Of a DNA stretch of 64,000 bases, positions 38,547 to 48,781 are shown in pieces. Origin of the DNA: Hippopus hippopus (Eukaryota; Mollusca; Bivalvia; Cardiida; Cardiidae). Made by a program: the position numbers and the translations under genes. The stretch's first letter is position 1. Each line of letters opens with the position of its first letter. The notes under the pieces were generated by a model. That model was not told the origin of the DNA and ran no database searches. It saw nothing but the letters and a program-made list of their open reading frames with translations. The DNA lies in assembly GCA_946811185.2 (NCBI GenBank), contig OX328106.1, forward strand, positions 4,152,746-4,216,745. The letters run 5' to 3'.

Positions 38547-39966
38547 CTGTATGGGCAAATCAGAAAATTATCAGACTTAATTGAATACAACACAAATCCC
38601 GAGTTTTTATTGACCCAGGGAAATTAGACTTTTGCAAACAATGTGGGAAAAGGAGAAAATTCTGGTTACAAGCCTTTTCTCCTTTCCCCATGATGTTTTC
38701 AAAAGCCTTTGTCCTCGTAGTTGTTAAAACTCTGGTTTGTGTGAAAACTAGGTTAAAAGTTGCCAAGTTGCTCTATCTCTTGTTTTCTGCTTACCTAGTT
38801 TTAAAATTATTTTTACTGCCTGTGACCAATATATGGACTGAGCGTACAATAAAAGGTAATCATCTTCACAATAAGTTCCACACTTTTAACTGTTATGATT
38901 TAAATTTAACCCTTTCCCACACAATCCCAGCATTTTCTCCTTTTCCCACAATGTTTTCTACCTGTTCAAGGACAAATACTATCATTTGAAAAGCAATTGA
39001 GTTATTATCTATAAATTCCTTTAATATGGATGAGTCTAAAATTTTGATTTTTTGTATGGTGTTTAACACCGTTTTGAACATTATTTCATTTATTTTGCGG
39101 TGGCCAGTGCACCTATCCATGCTTTCCTGGATTTCCTTTTACCAGTACTCCGCATAATATTCTTTCCAAGCTACCGGCTGCTTTCCCACATAACCATCGC
39201 CGAAACAATAATCAGCTGTGATAGAGGAATGCATCCTGTCGCAATGACTGTCATCAATCCTCAGAAAGAAATTGGCCGAGCCAGGGATCGAACCTATGTC
39301 CGCCTATTCTCACGTCCTGTACGCTACCGACTGAGCTATCGGGGCTCGGCTCTAAAATTTTGCCATGTGGTAAAGGGTTAAACGCATTTTAACAGCCACA
39401 TTGTTACTTTTGGCAACTTCTGTGCCTTTAATGGAAATGGTGGCTAAGAGAGGTTTTACTGCACTTACTATTATGTCTGTTCATATGCTGCATATAATGG
39501 ACATGGGAGGAGAAAACTGTATGGCACACACGACATTTATATGACCTTGAACTTGGAGTTCCTGATTCTTGATCGAGAGATGGGCTGTACGTATCTGTTC
39601 TTAGAACACCTGAAACAGTAAGCAAGGGTACAGCTCTCCTGTACTGTGTGTGTGACAACAATGAAATATAACTTCTATTTGTACACATACAGTCACTATT
39701 GATGAAAAAAATGTGAGTCTGTGAAAAGCTGGTTTTTCATGCATCAACAAAAAGTACTGACTAGGTCAACCTGCGCAGTCTGCATTGGCTTGCCATAGTC
39801 AAAACTTTTTGTCATTTGTAAATTTTCTGCAAATTTTTCTGATAATGAAAAATTCTACTTCACGATTCAGTAAGTTTTTAGGTAAAATGGATCCATGTTG
39901 TGAGATGACCTGCATGGCATAAGGCATGACAAAGATGCAATAAAACTATTTTTCCAAGAACATATC

Positions 39967-39997
<31 letters not shown>

Positions 39998-42900
39998 CAC
40001 ACACATACACATGGTATTCAGTCTGTCCCATCATCTCCTCCTCCTCCCCCTGTTTTTCCTTTTCTCTCTCTCTCACACATATGATATTCAGTCTGTCCCA
40101 TCATCTCTTCTTCCTCCTCCCTCTGTTTTTCCCTCTCTCTCTCTTTCTTTCTCTCTCCCTCTCTCCTCCCCCCCTCTCTCTCTCTAACAACTTTTGCAGG
40201 GGAACAAATACTCCCACCTCATACCTTGTCACTGGATGACTGCAACTTTCTAAAATGTAAAATAACAAAGGACTATAAGTCCAAACATACTGAAGGCAGA
40301 GTTACAGATAAAGGGTCCATTTCAACAAACTGCGTAGATTTACGCAAATTTTTTGGGGATTGAATAAACACATGGATGATCCCTGCTTTACCCAAACATA
40401 TGAAGTGGCGTAATGTTATCCAAATTCTTAATCAAATCGTAAAGCTATGTATTTCAGTGAAACTTGTTTTCAGACTTAATGCTTGCTTACAAAAACTGCG
40501 TACGCAAATTTCGTGCGTACGCAGTTTAGTGAAATGTGCCCCAGAAGCATTGTACTTATCCTCGATGTGATTACCTGTATTTGAAGTCTGAAGTCAATGT
40601 TTTTTATTCTTTGGAATTTATGCTCCAGACAAAATTTCAGCAGACAGATGGATGCACAGATGGACAAGGTGACTCCAGTATACCCCCAAACTTCCTTTGT
40701 GGGGGTATGATAATTGTAGAAGGCAATGAGTATATTTTGAAAATTGTATGGTTTCCTAAGGGAAAGGGGCAGTTACTTGAAACAAATGGTTAGTTTTTCA
40801 TTTTCAAATGTTTTCAAAAACTGACTGCTGCAGATTGAATCAGCCAGATGCATAAGTTTTCGTCCAAAAAGAACCAGGACAATTCATTGTACAAAATCTT
40901 CTTTAAAAGAAAGTTTTTACAGTTGTATTAAAGTTTTAGCAATCCAAAGATTTTATCTATATGGCAGTGAGAAAGTAAAGACAAAAAGACATAATTAATA
41001 TTTACCGTCAGAATTTCTGAGTGAATTATGGGTAGACTGTGATGATGATGCAGGGCTACTACGTAGTCTTGGACCTATCAGAGAAACATGAAAACATATG
41101 ATATCAAACATACAATCCTGTGTATGTAGGTATATCTTATCTCTTTATATTTAATAATTGAGCTAACTGATAAAACTGATTTTCCCAGGCTTTCGAGATG
41201 AAATCTCCTTAACTCTTTACCACACAATCATGGGTTTTAACAAACAAACGTAAGGTAGAAGGCTATTGAAAACATTGTGTGAAAAGGAGAAAGTGCTTGA
41301 TTGCTGGTCACTAGCATTTTCTCCTTTTCCTACAATGTTTTCTTACCCTTCTAAGACAAATTATATCATTTGAGCTATGTTTAACTCTTTACCAAACAAC
41401 AAAATTTCAAACTTTTCCAAATTGAAAGCATTTGCAGACGACAAAATAAACATAGTCCAAAAATTAAAATCTGTTTTTTGGAAAGGCAGAAGACACTGTG
41501 GGAAAGGAGAAAATGCTGGTTACCAGCATTTTCTCCTTTTCCCACAATGTTTTCAAAAGGTTTCTTTCTCAGGGTCGTTAAAACTCGGGATTGTGTGGTA
41601 AAGGTTTAAGTTGTCGTCTGCAAATGCTTTGAAAACAGATGAGTCCAAAATTTTGTTAATTGGTAAAGAGTTTAACTAGTCTAGCTAATAAACTCACAAA
41701 CAATAACTTGTTTTTTCTCTTGATTTACTAAAATCTCATCCCAAATCTGACTTGTGTATGATTCAATATAGGTCTACCAATTTGCTTTATCTCTTAATAA
41801 TTCTAATACATGCATTATTTCTTGTACACAATGCATGACTGCAAAACAAAAGGGTTGTGATCGATGTATTTTCGATATAAAGGTGATGCGCCATTGCGCT
41901 ATTTTAAGTAACATCTTCCATGCTCGACCAATGAAAATTTTGGTATTCAATGATAGACCAATGGAGTTTCAGTGGCCTATGGTAAACATACCCAGTAATT
42001 AGATGTAGGTTCACATCTTCACCCTGATGTGCCAATGTGCTATTTTTAGTAACACATTGGATGCTCGACCAATTAAAATTTCAGTGTTCTGTGATAAACT
42101 AAAGGTGTTTCAAAGGCCTGTGCATGTACTTACTTGGGGTAATGATTCTATCGCCAGGCATTATGTCTGGCATAGGGGATGACAAAAATCTTCTTGGTGG
42201 CTTGGGGCGCTCCGGTGGGGTCCTATTCATGACAGGTCGAAGGTTTCTGAACTGCTGGGTCTCTGGAGCAGACGATAAAGCCCCTGACCATAAACTGCCG
42301 ACAGAATCGGGACTGAGCACACTTTGGTTTTCAAGTCGGGCTATCTTCTTAGCCACACCTTCACTATCAACTACACTACTGGGTAAAGGCCTTTCTATAC
42401 CCTCGTTTATGGACGTGGACCAGCGTCGCAAGCTGCCTACTGGTGTATCAAATGTACTAGAGAGGGACACTGGCACAGTTATAGAAGGTCTCAATCGATT
42501 TGGGGTTGTTCTTATAATGTTACTAATCAGATAACTTGTATTGGCACTGGTAGCGTTAATGATAGATGAACTTGAGCTTGATCCGAGCGAGGACACAGAT
42601 GACGATGATATGAAGTTTGTAAATGAAAAACTGCTTGACATTCTGTCATCGTTCTTCCGTTTTATAGCATGGCGTTTGTTTATTACCAGGTTGACGGCAC
42701 CATTTCCATTTGGTTCAGCCTCCTGGCTACTCTGCGGAAGAACACCTCCAGGATTCCGAGGTCGTGGCAGCTGTAAAATATCCAGATGCTCCAATACACG
42801 AACTCCTTCCTTGGTCTCGGGTTTCCCATTCACAATTTTCTCTCTCATGTCTAACTCTCCCAAACTTCCTGATCTCTGTCGCTCTCCACTAGGCGTGTTC

Positions 42901-45900
42901 CTCGTTGATGGGCGTGGTGAAGGGCCACTCACAGAGCCTGACCTTTGACGTGGAGTACCAGGAGTACTGGGTGTAAGTCTCTGCATTGAAGGGCTTGGGG
43001 TTGTCGATCTGCTCAGAGTTCTGCATGGCTGCCCAAGTGTTACAACTAAGTTCTGTTCAGATGAAAAAGGTAAGACACTTTGAATTTTCGATACTCGACC
43101 TGATGTAACTTCAATCTTTTTCACATTTTTGGCCAATGCCTCCCGCCTAGGCTTATCGTCCACAATGATCTCACAATCACAATCATTGCTGCCTTGTGTC
43201 TCAGTATCATGACTCGATGATGGTAAAACAGTTTGGGATTCCTTTCCATTGCAGTTGTGGATCATTTGTTCTCTCAGATCACATCCCGACAAATCAGATC
43301 TTGATACAGCTTCCATTTTTACATTGTTGTCATAATTGACCAAATTTGATCCGCTTGCAGCTAAATCTAACGGTGGGTCTGGCACATGACTGCCAGAAAG
43401 GCTGCTCACCAAGTCTGGAGGCTGATTCTCAACTGCATGTGAAAAATAAACACACATTGAAGAAATTTTGCAGACAAGATACATGAATAGTAGATAGAGG
43501 ATAATCAACTGGTTGTGTGTGATATTAAAAATCTATCATTAGAATGGGGTATGATGCGGTTGAAAAAACGAGTACAAAGGACGAGTTTTTTAACCACATC
43601 AAACCCCATTCAAGTGACAGATTTTTAATATAACACACAACCAGCTGATTATCCTTTTTATTATATTCCTCATTCACCCTTTTTACTCTAATAATTTTCA
43701 ATAATGGTACAGCATGAGCAATATAGGAAAAAAGTAGTTCTGGCAAATGTTCTAAAACTATATTGTCACTTGTGATGATACCATATTTATCGTCACTAGT
43801 GGTGTTATTCACTGTGATATCCCAGTACAGTCGAGCCGCATTAATCCAGGCTCCATTTTTCCGGAAATCTCAAGATCCAGAAAAAAACATCAGGGAATGA
43901 ATATTTTCGGGACAAATTTTACTTTTTATTCCGGAAATCCGCATTCCAGAACCAGAATGTAAAAATCGGGAACGAAGGGTTAAAAAACAATATAACTCTT
44001 ATCAGATAAACCAGACCAGACCTGACTGAGTATCACACAATTTCCTGGTACTATTGTTGGCTGGTTTCATAAATATCGTTACAGACTACTTCGAGCGATT
44101 TTGGAATGGTTCTTATTACGCATTAATAACACAAGTATCAGTCTAGTATCAATTTATTTCAGATGGTTTTCACACATTTGAAAACACACGTCTTAATCAG
44201 AATAAACATCAATAGTATTTTCATTTCAATCTTAAAGCTGTTGTGTAAATGTACATTCTTATCTTAACCCCTTATCACACAATCCTGAATTTTAACAACC
44301 CTGAGGAAAAAACCTTTGAAAATATTGTGGGAAAAGGAGAAAATGCTGGTAACCAGAAGAAAATGCTGGTAACCAGCACTTTCTCCTTTTACATAAATGT
44401 TTTCTACCCTATCAAAAACAAATTCCATCGTCCGAGCCACGCTTAACCCTTTACCAAACAATCCCTGGTTTTAACGACCCTGCAAAAGAAATCATTTTGA
44501 AAACATTTTGGGAAAAGGAGAAAATGCTGGTAACCATTTTTAATTTGTCATCTGCAAGTGCTTTTAATTTGGGTTGGTCTATTATTTTGTCGTGTGGTAA
44601 AGAGTTAAATTGTCGTCTACAAATGCTTTCAATCTGGACAAGTGTACATTTTTCGTTGTATGCCGTTACGGGAGACCACTCCTTCATGCATGGCTTCGTC
44701 CCGATTTAAATACAATACCTAACAACTGCGTTAGGGAGATATCTCTTTAGCTCAGTGGTTAAGGTATTGGTCTTTTAAACCTCGATTTTTCGAGGTTTAA
44801 AAGACCAATACCTTAACCACTGAGCTAAAGAGATATATATGATCTGACATGAGTGGGCTTTTGAGATAAAATTTTATTAAATGAGTCTAGGGAAATGTTA
44901 TTAAGCGAGCCTTTGGCGAGCTTAATAACATTTTCCTTGACGAGTTTAGTAAAATTTTATCTCAAAAGCCAATGAATGTCAGATTCTTTATATCACGTAA
45001 CGATATTTCACGAAATATAGATCAGATGATGGAAAACCATTTATACATGCACCCGCGGTAATATCCATAAAACCCATTCACTTCTATGGAATACGTACAA
45101 AATGACGTCAAAAATGACGTCACCCAAATATGATATCAAACGTGTATAAGATAAGAAAATTCGTAATGGGTATATTACATTGAAAACAAGGGAGGTTATG
45201 TGATAAATCTCCCTAACACAGTTGTTAGGTATTGTATTTAAATCGGGACGAAGCCATGAATGAAGGAGTGGTGTCCCGTAACAATGCTTAAGAGTGAACT
45301 GTTTCCTAAACGACAAAATTTTAGACTGGTCCAAACTGAAGCACTTGCAGATGACAAAATGTTATTTTAACTGAGAAATTAAAATCCCTTTTGGAGAGGG
45401 TAAAACACATTGTAGGAAAAGGAGAAAATGCTGGTTACCAGCATTTTCTCCTTTTGCTACATGTTTTCAAAAGGCTTCTCTCACATGGTTTGTTGAGGCA
45501 AACTTTCTGTCCGGTGATTTTTCACCTCTCTTCTACCATGCATGTGAGAAAAGTAGTCAGTGACTTGGAAAGAAAGTTGTTACTGGTATGTGAAAGCCAA
45601 GGAATACATGCGTAGGTGCACTGACCACCTAGAGACCTAGGTCTGTATTCACCAACCATTCTTAAGAACATTCTCCGTCTTATTCTCCAGAATTTTCAAG
45701 ATTTGAAAGTAACACCACCCCTGATTGGCTAAACCCTTTGGAAAATCATGGAAAATAAGACAAAAAATATTCTTAAGAATAATTGGTGAATACCGACCCT
45801 AAGCTGCTAAAATCATGTTAAACTCCAATATAAACAAACTCTAAAGGCTTTTAAAAGTCAGGATTGTGTGGTAAAGGTTTAATCTATGTCAAAACACCTT

Positions 45901-46861
45901 AAACTGGACCTAGAAATGGGTTAAAAACTGGCTGAAACCTAGTACATTATTAGTTGTACTCGCCGAGGTGGCAACATTATTCATCACAGCCGTGAACAAG
46001 TTTCCAAGTCCCCTGCCACCTGACCATACAACGAATTTATTATACTGCAAAGTTTTACCATTCTAACGCGTGTTTAGCGAAATTTACCTGGTTTTTTTTT
46101 GTTTCAAAAATTGAGTACGCTGATGAAGTTGAATTTCCCTTCTGAGTGCCCCAATTCAATGAAAACTGACGTCATTGGGAACTGATGTCACTGAAACCTT
46201 GGTAAAATGTGCAGTTTGGTGCATAATCTTGATGTTAATCTTGATCGACACCGCCATTTTGGATGTTGTGTTAAAAGTGTAGTCATGTATACGGGGCTCC
46301 CGAAAGGGAAACTGCTTTTACGCTGGTTTTGCCAGTGTACACGATATATATGTTAGGGGCATATTATCCAATCAGATCACGAGAAATTTCTTAACAGTAT
46401 AATAAGTATAGATGTTTTTTTTAACTCTTTACCACAGACAAAATTTTAGACTCATCCAAATTCAAAGATTTGCAGACAACAAAATAAATGTGATCAAAAA
46501 TTGAAACTTGACTTTGGAAGAGTAGAAAACATAGTGGGAAAAGGAGAAAATGCTGGTTACCAGCACTTTCACTCTTTCCCGAAATGTTTTCAGGAGGCTT
46601 CTTCCCCAGGGTCTTTAAACCAGGGATTGTTTGGTAAAGGGTTAAGGGAGAATGTACATGTATTCCATTTCCAATACCTGTAGATACAACATCTATAATG
46701 CAGTCTGCCTGGGACTCTGTAGATGATATGCACTCAGCCAGGTTGTTGTCATTCCCAGATGAAACCTCTTGTAACTGTGGAGGACTAGCTGCCACTTCCA
46801 CCTGGCCGTCACTTGCTTCACCATTGTTCCCCTCAATGATTATTTCAACATCTTCAGCCAT
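37120..46861 (-). CDS. Ikaros/Pegasus-type C2H2 zinc-finger transcription factor, five coding exons
   Basis: Known family: Ikaros (IKZF) proteins bind DNA through N-terminal C2H2 fingers and dimerise through two C-terminal fingers. Joined exons 46861-46678, 43432-42134, 41074-41006, 39609-39469 and 38546-37120 give 3120 nt, 1039 aa plus TAA, in frame throughout. Fingers: CRVCHTVF..HMNRH; CPLCDYVT..HRRLH; CGKCSFST..HYQFVH; then, far C-terminal, CGHCGIAFDDEVIYSIHIGCH and CNVCGKQC..HIMRGHH. The last pair is the Ikaros dimerisation signature. A long Ser/Pro/Thr-rich region separates the N-terminus from finger 1. Three N-terminal fingers resemble Pegasus (IKZF5), but the protein is about twice as long. 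Exact orthology is not settled. Confidence 0.88.
38585..38757. mobile_element. Family A fold-back variant (two right arms)
   Basis: Both sides carry the right-arm type: AAATCCCGAGTTTTTATTGACC at one end... and GTTGTTAAAACTCTGGTTTG at the other, around a mutated hairpin (AAATTCTGGTTACAAGC). It lies about 40 nt upstream (in transcript sense) of the terminal exon acceptor. Confidence 0.62.
38910..39380 (-). mobile_element. Family A MITE interrupted by SINE S1
   Basis: Left part TTAACCCTTTCCCACACAAT to GTCTAAAATTTTG; right part TCTAAAATTTTGCCATGTGG then TAAAGGGTTAA. The SINE sits between, flanked by the repeated TCTAAAATTTTG. Confidence 0.88.
39047..39350 (-). mobile_element. SINE S1, full-length, with target duplication
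   Basis: Minus-strand head GAGCCCCGATAGCTCAGTCG and B box GGTTCGATCCC; tail TTAAACACCATACAAAAAAT. Target duplication TCTAAAATTTTG at 39035-39046 and 39351-39362. Confidence 0.9.
39469..39609 (-). CDS. Ikaros-like exon with finger 1
   Basis: Acceptor TACTGTTTCAG, donor ATA|GTAAGT. It encodes VLRTDTYSPSLDQESGTPSS then YKCRVCHTVFSSHVHYMQHM NRH, a C2-H2 finger with 12-residue spacing. Phases 1 in and 1 out. Confidence 0.9.
39712..39962. mobile_element. Family B MITE, diverged
   Basis: GTGAAAAGCTGGTTTTTCAT, GGTCAACCTGCGCAGTCTGC, GCAATAAAACTATTTTTCCA. Confidence 0.6.
39964..40190 (+). repeat. CT/CA microsatellites with a duplicated spacer
   Basis: CTCTCTCTCCCTCTCTC then (CA)10 at about 39964-40010. 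ATTCAGTCTGTCCCATCATC occurs twice (about 40017 and 40086), each followed by pyrimidine tracts. Confidence 0.9.
40313..40545. mobile_element. MITE L (CATTTCAACAAACTGCGTA ends)
   Basis: CATTTCAACAAACTGCGTAG at the left and TACGCAGTTTAGTGAAATG at the right are inverted; sub-terminal GCAAATTT/AAATTTCGTGCG also pair. Confidence 0.65.
41006..41074 (-). CDS. Ikaros-like 69-nt exon
   Basis: Acceptor TTTCTCTGATAG, donor GACG|GTAAAT. It encodes PRLRSSPASSSQSTHNSLRN SD. Phases 1 in and 1 out, 23 codons, so it can be skipped without frame change. Confidence 0.82.
41209..41384 (-). mobile_element. Family A MITE, truncated, sharing TTAA with the next
   Basis: TTAACTCTTTACCACACAAT, hairpin about 41270-41335 with AAGTGCTTGATTGCTGG, right arm cut short at TTAA 41381-41384. 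Confidence 0.75.
41381..41609 (+). mobile_element. Family A hairpin MITE, both TTAA
   Basis: TTAACTCTTTACCAAACAAC to TTGTGTGGTAAAGGTTTAA, 229 bp; a further fragment (41610-41672) follows. Confidence 0.92.
41890..42118 (-). repeat. Imperfect tandem duplication next to an Ikaros-like exon
   Basis: Two units share GCTATTTT..AGTAACA, ATGCTCGACCAAT and GTTTCA..GGCCT, offset about 133 bp. The second ends 15 nt from the splice donor at 42133. Confidence 0.68.
42134..43432 (-). CDS. Ikaros-like large low-complexity exon
   Basis: Acceptor TTTTCACATGCAG, donor CCCCAA|GTAAGT. 433 codons, starting VENQPPDLVSSLSGSHVPDP. Ser/Thr-Pro-rich middle (SRSTTPSPSMQRLTPSTPGT) and NKRHAIKRKNDD, a possible nuclear localisation signal. 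No finger is encoded. A long plus-strand open frame here is a shadow. Confidence 0.88.
43502..43656. mobile_element. Palindromic MITE M, 155 bp
   Basis: Left arm GGATAATCAACTGGTTGTGT and right arm ACACAACCAGCTGATTATCC are inverted over about 70 bp including AAAAATCT and GAATGGGGT/ACCCCATTC. It lies about 70 nt from the large Ikaros-like exon. Confidence 0.85.
43820..43995. mobile_element. Possible pogo/Tigger-type MITE
   Basis: CAGTACAGTCGAGCCGCATT followed by AATCC and TTCCGGAAATC, later GATTTCCGGAATA-type inverse (TTCCGGAAATCCGCATTCC). The CAGTnnAnnCTCGnnTAATCC-like end recalls Tc1/pogo elements. Weak. Confidence 0.35.
44263..44446 (-). mobile_element. Family A MITE with duplicated hairpin arm
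   Basis: TTAACCCCTTATCACACAAT. AAATGCTGGTAACCAG occurs twice in tandem (about 44341-44375), so the hairpin has an extra arm. It ends at TTAA 44443-44446, shared with the next copy. Confidence 0.78.
44443..44608 (-). mobile_element. Family A MITE, half hairpin deleted
   Basis: TTAACCCTTTACCAAACAAT to TCGTGTGGTAAAGAGTTAA. The right hairpin arm is missing (AAATGCTGGTAACCA joins TTTTTAATTTGTCATC). Confidence 0.85.
44663..45283. mobile_element. Triple inverted-repeat structure with a tRNA-Lys-like hairpin
   Basis: Outer arms of about 78 bp (44663-44740 and 45205-45283) share CTTCGTCCCGATTTAAATAC and its complement. Inside, 44739-44838 is a hairpin with arms of about 46 bp and a 6-nt loop whose left arm is the 5' half of a tRNA-Lys-like sequence (CTCTTTAGCTCAGTGGTTAA). 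Next, 44842-44985 is a third inverted repeat (TTTTGAGATAAAATTTTA / TAAAATTTTATCTCAAAA). Confidence 0.85.
45486..45840 (+). mobile_element. SINE S2 carrying a nested MITE
   Basis: Head-truncated S2: GAGGCAAACTTTCTGTCCGG, TGACTTGGAAAGAAAGTTG; after the nested element the tail resumes TAAGCTGCTAAAATCATGTT AAACTCC. Confidence 0.8.
45640..45799. mobile_element. Family C MITE, TA-flanked
   Basis: TA|GGTCTGTATTCACCAACC at the left and TTGGTGAATACCGACCC|TA at the right. The TA target suggests Tc1/mariner-type mobilisation (inference). Confidence 0.82.
46421..46645 (+). mobile_element. Family A hairpin MITE near a splice donor
   Basis: TTAACTCTTTACCACAGACA to ATTGTTTGGTAAAGGGTTAA. It ends 32 nt from the donor of the first Ikaros-like coding exon (46677). 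Confidence 0.9.
46678..46861 (-). CDS. Ikaros-like first coding exon
   Basis: Start ATG at 46861-46859 in the context GACAATGG; a TTTATTTCAG acceptor lies 9 nt upstream (46871), so a non-coding exon precedes it. It encodes MAEDVEIIIEGNNGEASDGQ to DCIIDVVST, acidic, and ends CTACAG|GTATTG (phase 1). The translation matches no domain. Confidence 0.82.
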
Positions 46862-46904
46862 TGTCAAATTGCTGAAATAAAAAAGGGGGAGAATTTGTTA
46901 CTTG

Positions 46905-47465
46905 TGTGGTACTTAAAGGTGGGTATTTAGATTTTTCACATCTCACCAAATTAAAAAATATATGTATCACTGAAATTTATATGAAAAAACAATACAAATC
47001 ATCAATAAGTAAGAATCATAAAATTGCAAAAAAAATTTTTTTTGATGGTGTTCCCTTAAAAGGCTACGTAGCCTCTTACAGTATTTTTAGATTTCGCGCC
47101 AAAAATCAAAAAAGCATTGTGGGAATGTCAAGTGACTGGCTCGTGACTAATGACGCTTAAATTCCATAACATAACAAACATGTAATTATTTTCCACTATA
47201 ATGTCTTCTTTGGACGCTATGTTTGAAGCTTCGTCTGTGTATTTCCGGTATGTAAATGAGCGAGTTGCTCATGTAAAAATAGACCGTGTTTCCCGTCGGT
47301 GTTGACCTGGGCCGTAGTAAATCTCTAATTTCTCTTGTTGTCGGACGGTTTTCGACTACTGCGGTTTTATGAGTGAAAATTAAAAGGCTTTGGGAGTATA
47401 AGGATGATTTTTTTGTATTTTTGTAAAATTTTCGTCCCAAAATCTGAAGGGCTACCTTTTAAGGC
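46905..47465. other. AT-rich intronic region, unclassified repeats
   Basis: TTCCCTTAAAAGGCTACGTA and GGGCTACCTTTTAAGGC look like opposite ends of an element, and CAAAAAATTTTTTTTGATGG is in the interior. Not assigned. Confidence 0.35.
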
Positions 47466-47907
47466 TTTACCAACAACAAAACTTTAGGCATGTCCAAATT
47501 GAAAGCAACAAAGGAAATGTTACTCAAAACATAAATTGTTTAAGATGTACAGGCAAGTAGGGTTTCATTTTTATCCCCGTAATTTAGGTTGGCAAACACC
47601 GAAGCTTAACATCGCGATTATCAGAGTTTAAAGGGTAAGTATAATCAACGACAATTATAGACTTTTCCAATTTGAAAGTGACAAAATAAATGTGGCTCAA
47701 ACTTGAAATTTGAAAATACTTTTGTTTGAATGTTTTTTAAACATTGTAGGAAGAGGACATGTAACCAGCATTTTTCCCCTTTACTAATTCTATTTTCTGC
47801 TGTTAACCCTTTCTAAGACAAATCCCATCATTTGAACAAAAATTAAAATGTTGTCATCAAATGCTTTCAAGCTGGAGAAATCCAAATATCGTGTTACAGA
47901 GTAACAT

Positions 47908-48173
47908 AGATGGCCTGCAACACACGAAATGGGGCATTTGGACATTGGCATAAAGTGTCATCTCAGATCAGCCTGCACAGTCCACACAGGCTAATCCGAA
48001 ACGACACTTTCCGTTTTTATCTAATTCTCTGTTTTGCGCAAGTCTACTGTAGTACAAAATCTAATGTAGTCGTAAAGTGCCGTCTCGGATTAGCCTACGC
48101 GGGTTGCGCAGGCTGATCCGAGTCGACAATTTACATAAATATCCAAATGTCCTTTTTCGCTGTTGCAAGCCAA
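47908..48173. mobile_element. MITE N (TGGCNTGCAACACGC ends), copy 1
   Basis: TGGCCTGCAACACACGAAAT at the left, TCGCTGTTGCAAGCCA at the right. Interior GATCAGCCTGCACAGTCC and GATTAGCCTACGCGGGTTGC form further inverted pairs. Copy 2 at 59910-60177. Confidence 0.85.
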
Positions 48174-48308
48174 ATCACCACGCGATTTCTTGTGACAACA
48201 AAATGGCATTCGTACCCGAAACATACTGTCCTGTCCGCGCAAGATATGGATGAATAATCTCTGCAAATCAAGAGTTTAAGTAAATAAGAAGAACGAAAAA
48301 GTACTTAC

Positions 48309-48480
48309 CAATGTCAGTGATATCATAAGGAAAGGTTATTGTAACAAAATTATATCTGTCAATGCTTTAATCAGTTTTAAAACTTAAACTTTTAACATCT
48401 CAAAAAAGTAAATAATAAAACATAGATAGGCTCTTTCATCCTCCTTATTTGAAGATTATTCGCAGAGACCGTTTCGCCCC
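48309..48480 (-). other. Candidate non-coding first exon and promoter of the Ikaros-like gene
   Basis: A strong donor ATTG|GTAAGTACTTT (48308-48298 on the minus strand) lies 1.4 kb upstream of the coding exon's acceptor. The upstream limit is a guess; no TATA box is clear. Confidence 0.35.
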
Positions 48481-48781
48481 AATTGCATACGTACCAAACT
48501 TGCACACCGTAATGTGTGACATCATTTTTCGGTAAATTCAAATATTTTTTGTGCTTTGTGCTACAAAAGGGAATAAGCCTTTTTTACAATGATACAGATC
48601 CACGAAAACACTTGTAACGAATGCAACAAGATGTTTATACACATATTTTTGCTATACTTGATTTTATATTCGTTTGTGTGTTTAAATTCGTCAACAGGGG
48701 ACCGTACAGATTTGGCGGTCCGATCTTGGATCTACACTGTTTGCTATGTCGTCAAATACATGTATACTATAAAAAACATAA

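Larger units (their letters stand above)
45305..45884 (+). mobile_element. Family A MITE carrying a nested SINE
   Basis: Left part CTAAACGACAAAATTTTAGA with hairpin 45415-45475 and AAAAGGCTTCTCTC; right part GGCTTTTAAAAGTCAGGATT then TGTGTGGTAAAGGTTTAA. The SINE occupies 45486-45840. Confidence 0.82.

Noticed and set aside
42124..42948. Two long plus-strand open frames (136 and 135 codons)
   Set aside because: They are antisense shadows of the large Ikaros-like exon, which has splice sites and frame continuity on the minus strand.
44751..44838. Possible tRNA-Lys gene
   Set aside because: Only the 5' half of a tRNA is present, followed by its inverse; there is no T arm or acceptor stem.
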